From the NCBI GenBank assembly GCA_021209875.1, contig JAGYVD010000002.1, positions 6,014,001-6,078,000 of the forward strand: a DNA stretch of 64,000 bases, given 5' to 3'. The notes below the pieces were generated by a model, which was given only the letters and a program-made list of their open reading frames with translations, had not been told where the DNA came from and did no database searches. This DNA comes from Rosellinia necatrix. Taxonomy: Eukaryota; Ascomycota; Sordariomycetes; Xylariales; Xylariaceae. Shown here one piece after another: positions 21,846 through 36,956 of the stretch (within the stretch, counting starts at the first letter, position 1; each line of letters begins with the position of its first letter). The translations under genes were made by a program, and so were the position numbers.

Positions 21846-24800
21846 AATATTAGGGCTATAATAAAGCGTTATTATTTTTAATAACTATAACTTTTTTTTT
21901 ATTGTTTATAAGGTTAGCTACGGCTTTTTTTTAATTTTTCTAGCTAAGGCTTATTTTTTTTTTAATTTTAGTATTTTTTAATTAATTTTTTAGCATTACG
22001 TAGTTGTTACTTCGATTTTTATTAATTGTTTTTATAGCCGTATTTTTTTTATTTAACAAAATAATTAAATCTGTTTTTAGTACAGTTTATTTAATGCTTA
22101 AAAATTATTTTAATTTTAAATAAATTATTTTTTTTTTTAAGTCTTGTTTTTTAAATATTAAGCCTAATGCTAGTATTTTTTAATAAAAAGATTTTTATTT
22201 ATATTTTAAGTAATAAATATATAACTAAAATAATAAAATAAATATTAAAAGTTTTTAATAATTTTAACTTATAAGCTAATTTATTAATTTTTTTTAATTT
22301 TTATAATTTTACACGCTATTAAAAATATTTTTAAACAGCTTTTTAAAAAATAATATTTTATATAAAGCTTTAAATATATTTTATTTTTATATTAAACTTT
22401 ATTAATTTATGCTTGTTATTATAATATTATTTTATATATGCTGCTATAAAATTTATAGCTAACTTTATATTTTTATAAAAATGTTTTTATATAAATCAGA
22501 TATTTTTAATAGTTATATTTATTTTTATATTAATAAAAACTTTATTTAGTTTAAATAGCTAGAATTTAAAAAGCTGTTTATAAGCTAATAATTTAATAAG
22601 TTTTAAATATATTTTGTTTAAATTTTATTATAAAAATAACAACATGTTTATTTATTTACGGTCTAAATATATATATATATAATATTAAATAACAATTTTT
22701 ATTATTTAATTTTTTTGTTTAAATAATTTATTATTTTATAAATAATAAAAGTTGTTATTAAAAGTTTTGTTTTTATAGCTTTTAAAGCTTTATTTAAAAT
22801 TTAAAAATAAATTTACGATTTTAATTAAAAATAATACCGCTTAATATATTTTAATTAAATAATAAAAATTGTTTAACTAATACTTTTGCCTAGTTTTTAA
22901 CAGAATATTTTTATTATTAAATATAAATAATAAACGTTTTAATATAACATATATTATTATTATTAATATATTATAATAATTAAATTTTTTAATTGCTATA
23001 GTATAGCTAAAAATAATATTTTAAATAAGCTTATAATAAAGTTTATTATAATTGTTTTTATTAGCTTAATATTTTTAATTAAATAAATTAATAATTATTA
23101 TACGGTTTTTTTCTGCTAGTATTATATAACTTATATTTATTGCAATAATTTAAATATGCTTTTATTTTATAAGTTTTTAATTTAATTATATAAAGTTCTA
23201 GTTTTTTATTATATATTGCTTGCTAAAATAATATTTATTATTATATACTATTATTAAAAATTTAACTATTTATTTTTAAATATATATAATTTATATTTAT
23301 TTTTTAGTTAATATTATATAATAAATTATTTATAATTATAAAAATATCTAAGCTTAAAAAATTTGCAACGTTTTTATTGCTTTTATAAATTATTTTTAAA
23401 ACTTTTAATACTTAAGATTTTTAATATAGTCTGTTATAATTTCAGCTTTTATAGTTTTTTTATTATTAGTTCTAAATATATTATTTATATATTATTTAAT
23501 ATTAGTTTGTTATCTGTTTAAACTATTTTTTTTAATATTTATTAAATTAATAATGTTTTTAATTAATTAAATATATTTAAAACAAAATTTAGTTTATTTA
23601 ATATATAATATATTTATAGTTTATATTATAATAAATATATAAACACGTTAATTAAACGTTTATTTATACAGTTAATAAATTTATTATTAAGCTTAGTTTA
23701 ATTTAATATACTTTTTATTATTAAATAATTAATAAAAAACTATTAAGTCCGCTAAAGCTTTAATTATAGTTTGCAAACGTTAATAAGTTTAAACTATATA
23801 AACTATTTTTAGTTTAAAAGTTTATATTTTATTTTTAGTTATAATATATAATAATTTAAAAATATTATTAATAACACTTATATATTTAAAATTATTAATT
23901 TTAATTTTTATATATATTTATTTTTAATATAAAATAATATTATTTTAAAGTTTTTTTTAGCAAGCTATTTATTTATATATATAATATTTTTATAAAATTA
24001 TAATAATAAAATATAATATATAAATATATTAAGTTTTAAAAGCTTTAAATAATTTTATTTTAGCTATAATTAATTTAAAATATATAAATTAATAATATAT
24101 TTAACGTTTATTATAATTATTAATTTTATATTGTCTTATTTTACGTTTTTATTAAATAATTTTATTTTATGTTTTTATAAAAGTTTTATAACTTTAGCAT
24201 AATATAACAATAATATATAAAAAATCCTATATTTTTAAATATTGTTTTAAAGCTTTTAATTAATTTAAAAACTTAAAGTTTTTAAATGCTGCCAGCTGTT
24301 CTTTTATTGTTAATATATTTAAAACGTTTATTTAAAAGCTTAATAATTTTATAAATAAATATATAATAAAAGTTTTTTTAAAAATAAAAATTTTTTTTTA
24401 TTAAATAATATAAAAATATTATATAAATAAGCTAAATAATCTGCTTTAATATTTAAAAAATAATAATATTATTAATAAAAGTTTTATAATAATACTTGTA
24501 AAAATAAAACAATTTATTTATAAAACATTAAATATAAGCGAGCATATTATAAAATCTTATTAAAGCTATTATTAATTGTTTTAGTTTTTAAAAACTTATT
24601 ATTATAAATCGGTTTTAATAATTAAAATAAACTATAAATTAATAAAAAATATAATTACGTTTATTATAATTAAATATTTTTTTTTAATTAATATAATAAC
24701 TATAGATTATAATAGTAATAAATAATTATTTAAAACAGCGATTTTATTTAAAACTTTTAAATTAACTATTAAATATAAATATAGTTTTTTTTATATATAA

Positions 24801-25059
24801 GCTATATAATAAAGTTAAATATATAAATAAAAAAACTATTAATTTATTTTATTTTATTTTGCTTATAAAGTTTATTAAATATTATATTAACTGTTTTTTA
24901 ATCGTGTGTATTAAAAGATATAATTAAAAATTTAGCTTTATTTATTGCTAATTATTTATTAAAAAATTTTTATCTGTTTTTTTTAATATATTAATAATAT
25001 TTTAGTTTTTTAAATATTAAGTATTTTTTTAATAATTTAAAAATTTCTAGTATTATAAT

Positions 25060-25400
25060 ATCTCCTTTTATATAAATAAACTATTTATCTGGAGCTTTAA
25101 CTTTGTTTTTTTTACTAGGCTTTTTTATACTTAGTATTAACAGAATTTTTTAGATTTTAAGCTTTAAGGCTTTATTTAGCTATTTGCTAGCTTTTGCTAC
25201 AGGCGCGTTAGTTGCGTTAATTTTACCTGTTGCGTTTGCTATATCGAAAACCTTGTTAAAAAAAAAGCCCTTTAAAAAATTTTTATATTGTTTTAACGCG
25301 TTAATTATTTTAGTAATCGCGCTAGTTTTTATTATAGTTAGGTCTAAATGCTAAGTCGCGTTATAATTTTAATATATATTAATAATAATAGCTGCAATAA
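25060..25400 (-). other. Decayed reading frame inside element 1
   Basis: The least mutated stretch of the element interior. The minus strand reads an Ala/Asn/Lys-rich peptide (NKVFDIANATGKINATNAPV) interrupted by a few TAG/TAA codons, as expected if Gln or Trp codons were hit by RIP. The family is not recognisable. Confidence 0.35.
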
Positions 25401-28400
25401 TAAAAGTTATTAATATAAAGTCTGCTAATAAATATACGTTTAGTAATTTAAATTTATTAAAATATATATTTTATTTTTAAATATAAAAATATTAAAATTA
25501 ATAGCTAACGCGGTATTATAAAACGGGTTAAATAACAAGCTAGTATTAAACAGTAGTAGATTAATTATATTTATAGCTTTAACTACCGCTAGGCCTACAG
25601 CTATTATTACAGCTTTTAAAAAAATTTTTATATATTTTTAATATTTTTTTTAATATAGTTGTTTTTAAATTATATTTATCTAAGTACTTTTAAAAATAGT
25701 TTTAGTTTTAAAAATAAATTAGCTATTATTACGCTTATAAAAGTTATAAATTTAATTAAAACTATTATATTATTTTTTATAATAGCTTAAATATAAAGTT
25801 TCTGTTTTTTAATAATAGTTTATATTTAGCTAGTACTAGCATTAATATTTTAAGCGTTAAAATAATTTTTATATTAAAGTTATTTTACAAACATATAAGT
25901 TTGCTTTAAAAATATTTAAAAAATATTTTAAAATTTTTATATTTATAAAAATAATTATATTTAAACTATAATTAATTAATATTCTATAAATATTTAAAAG
26001 TTGTTTTTAATAATATTTTAATATTGTTTTTTTTTATAACTTAAGCCGTATTAATAAATTTTAATAATTATAAAATTTATAATTATTATTACTTAATAAA
26101 TAAAATTTTAATATAGCTTTTGGTTTATATTTAATTTAATTATTTTTAACTTTTTAAATTTAGCCTGTTTATTTTTAAAAGTGTGTTTAAATTTGCTTAA
26201 TAATTACTTTATTATTATTAAGCAAGTACAGCTTATATTTAAGCTTATAATAATATTTTATTATTAGTAAATTTTTAAATAATAACTTTAAAATATAAAA
26301 ATTATTATTTTTGCTTTTGCTTTTTAAAGTTGTATATTTTATCAGATGTTTTTAAACAAATAATATAATTAATTTATTATCTAGTTTAAAACTTATAATT
26401 TTATCTGTTATAATATTTTTAACTAGTTTTTTAAAAAGTAATAATTTTTATATAATTTTTAATATAATATTAAAACGATTATATTTATATAAATATTAAA
26501 ATAATATATTACGCGATATAAACAATATATTATATTATTTATAAATATATTTAATTAAAAATAACACGTTTTAAATATATTTAGTTAAACGTTTAATATA
26601 ATATATAATATATTAACCTTAGTTATATATTAAATTAAATATTTAATCGTAATATTTATATAATTAGCTACGATTAATTATAATAAACGTTTTATTACTG
26701 TTTAATTTAAAATTAAATAAAGTATAAAATAATGTTACGTTTAATATAAACAAGTTTAATTTAGCTGTATTAGCGGGTTTTTTAGTATTAATTATATTTA
26801 TTTTTATATTTATTTCAGCTGTTTTTTCTTGCTATTTTTCTTTTTTATTTAAGCTTACAGCTTTTTTTTGTTTTATTATATTATTTTTTTTTTTTTTTTA
26901 ATTTACGTTTTTTAACGTTTATTTTTTAATTGTTAGACTTTTGTTGTAGTTTTAATTATTTTTTTAACTTGCAGATGTTTATTTTTGCTGCTGCTATTAA
27001 AAAGCTTTTTTAACGACTTAAATTATATATCTAGCTAAAATATTTTTATATTAAGCGCTAATAAATATTATTTAATTTTAAAATTTATATTAGTTTATAT
27101 TATAATTATAATATTATATTAATTTCTATTATCGGCGTTTAAAGTTTTTATAGCTTAAATATATTTTAGTTTTTTTTATATAAACGTAATAAAAGCTATA
27201 TTTTATTATATAATATTTTTAATAATAATTTAGTTTAAATAAAACGTTTTATTGTTATAACAGGTTATATATTAAATCAAGTAGTTATTTTATTTAAAAT
27301 AACGTTTAATTTTATATTTTAAACTTAAGCTATTAATTAATAATTAATTTATTATTTTATTATAAAACTGCTAGTTTTTTAATAATGTTTAAAATATAAT
27401 TAAAATTTATTAAATATTTTGTTCTACTACTTCTAGATTTTTAAAAATAAATTAACTTTTTTATAAAACAAAATATATTAATAAAAATAAGCTTATTTTT
27501 ATTAGCTATTATTTTTATATTATTTTTGTTTTTTTATTTAAATTAAACAAGCTAATATTAATTTGTTTTATGCAATTATTATATAATAAAAAAATAAAGC
27601 TGTTAAACGTTTAATATTTTTTTTTTAATTTTTCTGTTTATATTTATAATTATTTTTATTACTTCGACCGCTTTAATTAAAAAGTTGTTTTAAAAGTCCT
27701 TTTTTATTACTGCTTTTTTTATTATTTATATTTAAGCTATTTAAATCGCTAGAATTATTGTTTAGCAGAAGTAGTTTTAATAAGTTCTTATTATTTATTA
27801 AATGTTATAGTTTTAAAAGTGTTATAGCAAAAAATATTATAAATATATATTTAAACTAATATAAAATAAAAAACTTTATATGTTGCTGTACTATTTTAAT
27901 AAGCAAGGCTTTTATTAATAAATATATAGCTTATGTTTTAAAATAAACTATTAAAATAATAAATATAAATGTTATTACTAAAACTTATGCTGGTTTTATT
28001 AAAAGTATTAAAATAAATAATCTAAGTAATAATTTTAATGCTAATATAGCTGTAGTTAGGTATTAATAACTAAAGTATTAAAGTTAAACAAGTAGTACTG
28101 CTATATATTTAGTTATATTTAATGCAGCTTTAAATAATTAATTAACAACATAATAAAATATTTTAAAAACTAAAGTTTTTATATTAGCCGGCATTTTAAT
28201 ATTTTTTAATTGTTATATTAATTAATTAATTATTTTTGCTGCTTTAATATTTTTAGCATGTTTTTTTGTTTTAATTATATTATTTTTTAATTTGTTGTAT
28301 TAATTTTATAAAAAGTTTATAATTAAAATAAACAATTTTAAAGCTTGTTTGTTTAGTTTAAATTTTAATTTTTAATCTTATAATTTAAATTGCTATTATT

Positions 28401-29678
28401 ATAATAGTTTATTTATATTTTTAATAATATAGTTTTTAAAACTATTTATTTTTTTGCAAAAATTAAAAACCTGTTATAATTATTAAATATTGCTTTTTTA
28501 GTTTTAAACTAAGCAATAATTTTAAAGTTTTTATTAAATTTTTGTTAATTTTATATTATTTTTAAATAAGTTTAAAATATAAACCTATAATTTTTATTAT
28601 TATTTAATTTAAACTTGTTATTAAATTTATTTTAAATTATATTTTTTTTTAATATAAAATGTTTAATATTTATAGTTTTAGTTTTTAATTTTTATATAAA
28701 TTAAAAAATGCTAGTTTAATAAACTTAAGTTTTAACAGCAAAAATAACGTTTTTTATATTATTTTTAAATTTAATAGCTTAAGTTAAACTATATTAAAAC
28801 TAAAGATTTTTTCTGCTTTTATAAGCTTTAAAATTAAATTTTTAATTATTAAAACTATTTTAAATTTTTTAAATGCTAAAGATTTTAAATCGGTTTTATG
28901 TTTTAATATATTAACAATTATTAAATAAATTAGTAGCAGAATAAATATATATAGGTTGTTTTATAATTAAATTAATAAATATTATTAGTTGTTTTATAAA
29001 TTTATATTTATATATATATTTTAAAACAAAATTAAATTTTAAAATTAAAAATAAAATAAAAAGTATAATTAAATAGTACTAAAACTTGCGTGCTTATTAA
29101 AAACCTAATATAAGTTTTTAAAAAATAAAACTAATAATAATTACGTTTAAAATATATAATTACTATTATTTAAATATAATATTAATTAAAGTTTAAAAAA
29201 ATAATTAATTGTGATATTATAGTTGTTAAACATTTAATACTAGGATAATTAAAGTTTAAAAAAATAACAGATTATTTTAATATATTAATAGCTAGATGTA
29301 GTAGTACGCAAATAATTAATAACTTAAACAGTTTAAAATATAATATAAAGTTAGATTTAGCTGCTGTTATAATATTTCTTTGCTTTTTGTATTAATAAAA
29401 ATAAAATAATTAACAAGCTAACGCAGGATATATTAAATTAATTAATTAATTAAATTTATAAGTTAGTAAATATTAATAGATTTTGTTAGCAACAGCCAAG
29501 CTTAAAAGCTAACAGTTCTGTTTTTTTTAATAAACAGCGCTATTTAAAATATAAAAAAAAATTATATCAGGGGTTAAATATATGTAAACGTTAAAAAACT
29601 AAGCGTATTTTATCTGCCGGCACAAAAAAAATAGACTAAAGTATAAAGTTATATAATCACAGGACTTACCGTATTATT

Positions 29679-29863
29679 TAGTAAGGTTTACTAAAAATAA
29701 TATAATTAAGTCTATAAAAGTATAATATAGAATTAAAAAAAAAAAAGCTTCTGGTCCCTGCGGGACCAGAAGCTTTAGGCTAGTACTTTATCTAATCTAC
29801 ACAATCTTTATCTAGCTAGCTGCGCTAGCTAGATAAGGAGCCCCCCTCTTCCTGACTGTGTTA
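29679..29863. repeat. Right long terminal repeat of element 1, with two perfect hairpins
   Basis: Partner of 21661-21845. The second half is almost unmutated and holds two perfect inverted repeats, each with a TGC loop: 29745-29758/29762-29775 (14 bp) and 29808-29820/29824-29836 (13 bp). Confidence 0.88.
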
Positions 29864-30513
29864 AAAACTTATTTTTTTTAATTTTAAAACTTTTACGATT
29901 TATTAAATAACTTAATATTAACTAACTAATATAGTATATATTAAAGCTAACTAGCTTTTTTAACAGCTTGTTTATTATTAAAGTTATTATAGTTTAAAAT
30001 ATAGCTATAAATAATTTATATATAACAAAAAATTAAAAATATATATAAGCTAGGCTTTATAAACTTGTTAAACTATTTAAATATTATAGTTTAAATAGTT
30101 TTATATTAATTTTTTATATAAAAAACTATTTAATTAACGATTTAATAATTTTTTTTGCTAACAAATAACTTTTTATAGCTTAGCCGGCATTTTTACAGCT
30201 AAAAATTATAAAAACAACTATAGAACAGCTAATTAAACAGCTAATATAGCTTTTTTTAATTCTGCTAGCTTAAAACTTTAAATATCGTAATTATAATATA
30301 ACTAGTTTTTTATTTAAAACTATATACTTTTAATTAAAAATAGGTTAAAGCTATATATAGGCTATTTAAAATTTTTTTATTTTAAGTTTTGCTAGAGTTG
30401 CTTTTATAGCTTTAGTTTTATAATTTAATATGTTATTTTATTAAAAAATAAAGCCTGGCTAAGATTTAATAAAAGCTTAAACTAAAAATAAAATAACTGT
30501 TTTATAGATTATA
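29864..30513. other. Fragment of the outer TIR element between the two insertions
   Basis: About 650 bp of A/T-rich sequence with stops in all frames, lying between the two LTR-like elements. By position it is interior sequence of the outer DNA transposon. Confidence 0.5.
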
Positions 30514-30821
30514 TGTGACAGTAGTATGGAACAACTTGGCAATTAAGCCAGGAATCCCTATTTTAGGGATCTTTTAAGCAGAGGATGCATATATGTAAAA
30601 TGCAGTTCTGATGCTGTATTTGCAAGCGTTACGCGCTTGGGGCAGGAACGATTTTTAAGATCGTTTTTATTATATAATTAATATATATAAATACCTATAG
30701 TTTATTATATTAGATAAAAGTTTTTAGTAAATTTAATTATTTATATTAAATATTTCTAAAATATTACTACGTTTTTAATAATTAATAAATTTTTTATAGA
30801 TTAATTTATATTTTTATTAAA
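30514..30821. repeat. Left long terminal repeat of element 2
   Basis: Aligns with 38171-38479 with only one- or two-base gaps. The first half (30514-30660) is GC-preserved and contains small inverted repeats: ATCCCTA/TAGGGAT, CAAGCG/CGCTTG and AACGAT/ATCGTT. Confidence 0.83.
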
Positions 30822-33800
30822 GTTATAAGCTTAGTTTATTATTAAACCGGTGCTTTTTTTAAAAGCTGTAATTTATTTAATTTTAAAATATAAGATTGTT
30901 TATTTAAATTTTTATACAGCTATTATTATTTATTTTAATTAAATTTTCTATATTTTAGTTTTAAAGCTTTAAATTCTGCTATAAGCTTTTAAAACAAATA
31001 CTGCGTTATTTTTATTTTTATAATAACAGCTTTAATTATAATAATTAAAGCAGATATTTTTTTAAAAACTATTTATAATTAAAATCGCTAATATATTTAT
31101 TTAAAATATTATATTTAAGTAAAAATATTTAAACGTTTATTAATTTTAATAATAAAAGCCTAGCATATAATTTAAATTTATTTTTATATAATTAACGTAA
31201 AAATTAGCTGCAATATATTTTAAGCAGGTAAAAAAATATAACGTATAAAAATATATATATAAAAACTTTATATAAAAATTTTAATTATAAAAACTTTTTA
31301 ATATTTAATATTTTTAAACTTATTATTTAAAAATTATTATTAAGCTTTTAAATGTTTAAACAAAATATTTTATTTAGTTTTAAAAGAAAGCTTATTTTTA
31401 ATCGCGTTATATAACTATATATAAATAAATTAATAAAACAGTTAATATTATATATATAAAAATTATTATTAATATAAATATTAAAATTTTAATTTTATGT
31501 TTAAAAACTTAATTTTATTTTATATAATATAATTTTGCTTGTTTTATTTTTTTTATATTATTATTTAATAAAAATATTAAACGATTATTATAAAAGCTTT
31601 TAAAAGCAGAGTTAAAATAATAATATAATATAAAAATAAAAACAAGTATATTAAAAACGGTAATTTTAAAGCTTTTCAACGTAAATAAAATGCTTGTAGC
31701 AAAAAATTTTTTAGCAGCAGTAAATGCTTATATAACGTTTAATTAAAAACATTAATAATTTATTATATTAATTAAACGCAAGCTATTAAAAAAAAATATG
31801 TTTATTTTAATAAAATATAGCAAGATTTTTAATGCTATAATTTATAAATATAAGCTAAAAAATAAAAAAAGTAGGTCTAAAATATTTATAAGCTTAACAG
31901 GCTAATAAACATAAAACGGATTTTTAGTTAGCATAACAGCATATTAAAACAATAAAGCTTAAAAAACGCGCTAAAGCAATTTAGCCGGCTAAAAAAGTTA
32001 TAAATGCCTATATTTAAATAAAGCTAAAAATATTTATTTTTAGCTTTTTAAGCTTTATAATAAGCTTTAATTTATAATTAATAAAACTAATATATGCTAG
32101 CTTAGCAAAATTTAAATTAATATTATAAAAATTAAAAAATTAAAAATAGTAGCTTTATATATATTATAAAGATTTATATAATAAAATTGTTAATTTAAAT
32201 TAAAAAATTAACAAAAAAAAAAATAATAGTTTAAATAATATAATAAATTTTAATAATAAAAATTAAACTATTTTAATTTTAATATAATTTTATAATAATT
32301 AATTTAATTTTATTAAAAAATTGCTAATAATTTAAAAGTATTTTTATAATTAAATTTAAAAATATATTTTAGCAGATAATATATTAATTAATAACTACGG
32401 GGCATTATATTTAATTAATAATAAAAAGCTATTAAAACTTAAATTTTTATTTTAATTAAAAATAAAAATATAGTTTATGCGGGCATTTTATAGTTTTTAT
32501 TTTAAGCAAAAACAGAAAAATTATTTAAAAATATTATTTAGTTTTAAAAAATTTATTAATAAATATAATATTTATTAATATAGCGTTAATAAAAAGTTTT
32601 ATATAAATATTGTTTTAAAAGCTTGTTTAATTAAAAAAATCTAGTATTATAGTTTTAATTATTTATTACGTTTTAAAAATATAAAAATAATGTTTTAATA
32701 GTTTAACTTATTAAATATTATAACTTAGTTTTTTTAAATATAAATTTAATTTTTAATATTTAAATAAAAACTTTATATTAAATATAAGCAAAATATTATA
32801 AATAATTTTAAAAGTGCTATTAAATTAATTATATTTAATTAATTTTAATATATTTTAGCTTATAAATTATTTTAAAATTTTTTAAGCTAAAAAAACTTTA
32901 AAGCTTTTTAATATTAACGATTAAAATATTTAAAAGCTATACTTTATAAACATTAATATATATAGCTAAAAATATATAAATTAATAAAATTTTATATATT
33001 AAATATAAAACATATGCTATTATATATATAATATAATAAATATTTAAATAATTTTTAAATAAAAAGCTGTTTAATTTTTTAAAAGCTATATTAAGATTTT
33101 TTAATTATTTAATAAAATATAATAAATTAAACTAAACTTTAATAATTAAAAACAAATATATTAAATTAATTTATATATATTTTTAATAAATAAAACTATT
33201 ATATAAGTTTTTTAAAAATTAAACGATTTATATATTAAATAAAAAACGTTATAAATTTATAGTTTATATTATTAAAAACGATTTAAATATTTTTATAATA
33301 GCTTATAAAAATAAAACTTAATATAAGCTTTAGTTAAAAATAAAAAATTAATAATAAGCTTTTTTTATTTTATATTAAAAAACTTGTTAAAAATATTAAA
33401 CAAGCTAGCAAAAAAATAATTAATAAAATAAACAAACTATTTAATAAAGCCGGCTTATTATTAAAACTATAGCTGGAAATAGTTTAAACAGCTGCTTAGC
33501 TATATAATAAAAGTTTTTTTAAAGCTTAGAACTTTTATATTTTTTATTATATGTTTAAACGTTAATTAATATAATATTATTAATAATATAACCTAGCTTA
33601 AATAAAAACGTTAATAAATAATTTATAATTAAATTAAAACAGAATATATATATATAAATATTATATATATTTAATAAAAAAAAAAAAACTTGCTGCTAAA
33701 AAGCAGCAAATATATAAAATAAAACTTTAAGCTTATATTAAATATTTAATTAAATATAAAATAATTAATTTATACTATGTATAAGTTTTTAATTATAAAA

Positions 33801-36800
33801 ATAATTATTATTAAAAATATTAAATTTAATAAAAAGCTATTTTATTTTAAAAATAAAAAAATTAGTTATTAAAATTAAATAAGCAGCAGTAAAAAACTAA
33901 AAGTTTTAAATTTAATAAATAAACAGTAGTATAAAATAAATAATAAATAAAAATTTAAAAATATATTATATATAGCTTTTAAAAATATAAAAGTGTTGTA
34001 AATATTTTTATTTATAGCTTAATTAATTAAACTAATAAATATAAATTAAAAATAAATATATTAATAAAGCAGATTTTAAGCTAAAAACTAGTTTTTAAAT
34101 ATAGCAGTAAAAACTTATTATTTTAAATATAATTTTTAAGCTAAAAATAGCTTTAGTAAAAGCTTTAAAAATAAAATAATTATAACGCGTAAAAATAATT
34201 ATTTATAGCGTTTTAAAAGCGCTATAAATTTTATAATAATAAAAACGTTAATTATTAAGCAGGTTAATAAAAAGCTAATTTTAGCTAGTTAAACAAGCAA
34301 TAAAAAGCTAAAAAACTTAAATAAAACATAAATATATATATAAAATATTTTTATTTGCAAGCAGATTAAACTATAGAATTAAGTATAAAAACTAAATAAA
34401 AGCTAAAAATAATATAAAAGTTTAATATTTATTATAATAATATATATAAAGCTAGAGATTAATTTATTAAAAATTATATTTAAAATATTTTTATAAAAAT
34501 ATTTTTTAAAATAAATAAAAGCTTTATATTTTAAAGATCGCAAGCATAAAATATTATATGCTATATTTACAGCTATAATGTAATAATATAAAACTAATTA
34601 ATTAAAAGCTAGTTTAAAAATTAAATATATTAAAATAACTTTATTAAAAATTTTTATAAAATAAAAAGCTTAAAATTATTTTTAAAATAACTTTTAAAAA
34701 AAGCATATAAAAAATATTTGCTATATAAAAAAAAAGTTATAAAAATAGTTTTAATAAAAAAATAAAAATAAGCTATTATTATTTAAATAAATATTTAAAT
34801 ATAAATTTAATAAAAATTTTTTTAAAAGTTTATAAAATAAAGCTAGTTATATAAAAAATTTATAAATAATAAATATATTTTAATTAATATATGCTGTAAT
34901 ATTTATAGCAAATTTTTTTAAATAATAATAGCAATTAATATATATTTTAATTTAAAAATTAAATAGTTTAATATAGTATTAATATTTTTAAATATTTTAA
35001 AAGCAGCGAATTTTTATTATATATTTAATATTAAATAGTTTTAAACAGCAGAAAAAATTATATTATTAAATAAAGCTTTATATAAATTATAAAACTTTTA
35101 TTATTATAATATAAAATTTTTTAAATATTTTAAAACGTTTTAAGCTAATTATATTTAATAAAAATTATATTTATTTTATATTTTAAATTATAAAATATTT
35201 ATTTTGTTTTATATAAACGATTTTTAGTTATATATAAAAAAACAATAAAAATTAACTAAAAGATTATTAATAAAATTAAAAAGCTTATAAGCTTAAAAAT
35301 AAAAAATATTGCTTAGTTTTTAAAAATTAAAATAATTTATAATTATATAAAAAACGATTATATTAATATATAATTAATATATTAAAAAATCGCAGCTTAA
35401 TTTAATTTAACTAATAACGTTTAATTTTTAAAAATATTATTTTTATATAAAAAGCTGCTAAAATATATAAAACAAGCTTTAAAAAAAAAATTAAAGCATA
35501 TTAAAAAAATCGGTTTAATATTTTATATAGCAATTATATTATAACTAAATATAATGTTTATAGCTGCATTATTATTAAAATATTTTATAAACTTAAGTTT
35601 AAATTATATAATAACAGCCGATTAAATAATTTATTATTTATATTATATAAAGTTTTTAAAATTATATATAAAAGCGGAAATCTAGCGGCTTAAGTTTTAT
35701 TAATTATAAAAACGTATTATTTATAAATAATATAAAAACTAGGCATTTTTATATAAATATATTATATTTTTATTTAAAAGTACGATTTTTAAAAATTATT
35801 AAATAAAATATAATTTTAATTTTTATAATAAAAACTAAAGTTATTATTATAAGCTATATAGTTAAAAAATAATAGTTTTAAAACAGCTTTTTAAAATTTT
35901 ATATTAAATTTAAAAAATATAAATAATTTATTTAAATAATATTTAAATAATCTATTTAATAATTAATAAATATAAAAAATTATTATAAAATTTAAACATA
36001 TAAATATATAAAATATATAGCTTAAATAAAAATATTAAAAAGTTTGTTTATAATAAAATATTTTTTATTAATTAAATATTAATAAATAATTTTATAAAAA
36101 TTTTATATAAATATAGTTTAAATATTTTAAAGCTTTATTTAATTTAAATAATTTATATTATAATATAAAAAAATTAATAAGCTGCTAGTTTAAACTTTTA
36201 ATAATTAATTAAAAAATTAAAAAATAAAAATATTTAAAAACTTTTAGTTTTATACGACTTTTAAAAAACGCTTTTTTATTTTTAATTTTATTAAGATTTT
36301 TAAATTATTAAACTTTTAAGCATATTAAAAAATATTTTAAAATTAAATTATAATAAGCTTTTAAATAACGTTTAAAAATATAAGCTATATAATAAAAACA
36401 AATAAAAAATTATAATAAAACAAAAATAAAAATATAAAAAACAATAAATAAAAAATAACTAGCTATAAAAATATAAACGTTAAAAACAGCTAAAAACACG
36501 TAAAAATATAAAAATTTATAAAAATAAACGTTTTTAAAGCTATAGCATTTTATTTTTTATTAAAATATTAAAAATTTAATATAACAAAATTTTAAAGTTT
36601 AAAATAATTTATTTTAAATTAATTAATAATTAATAAAAATTTATAATAATTGTTTATAATAATATTAAAAATAAAACAAAAAACATAAAAAATATTTAAT
36701 TATTAATTAAATATATAAAAGCTAATTTTATATTATTTATTATATATTAATTAATTAATTAAAATATATAAAATAATATATAAACTAAAAATATATTTAT

Positions 36801-36956
36801 ATTTAAAAATATAACGCTAATATTAATTATTATATTTAGCAGCTTTATAATATAATTTATTTAATTAATTAATAAATATAAAACTAATATAATTTAAATA
36901 AAATATTTTTTAAATAATATTTATTAATTTTAAATATAAATAAATAAAATAAAAAC

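Larger units (their letters stand above)
21661..29863. mobile_element. LTR-retrotransposon-like element 1, 8.2 kb, RIP-degraded
   Basis: Bounded by gapless 185-bp direct repeats and flanked on both sides by AAAAC (21656-21660 and 29864-29868), a good 5-bp target-site duplication. Size and structure fit an LTR retrotransposon. The interior is nearly all A/T and no gag or pol motif is readable. The plus strand is T-rich and the best residual peptide lies on the minus strand (about 25,060-25,400), so transcription from right to left is possible. It is inserted in the TIR element. Confidence 0.72.
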
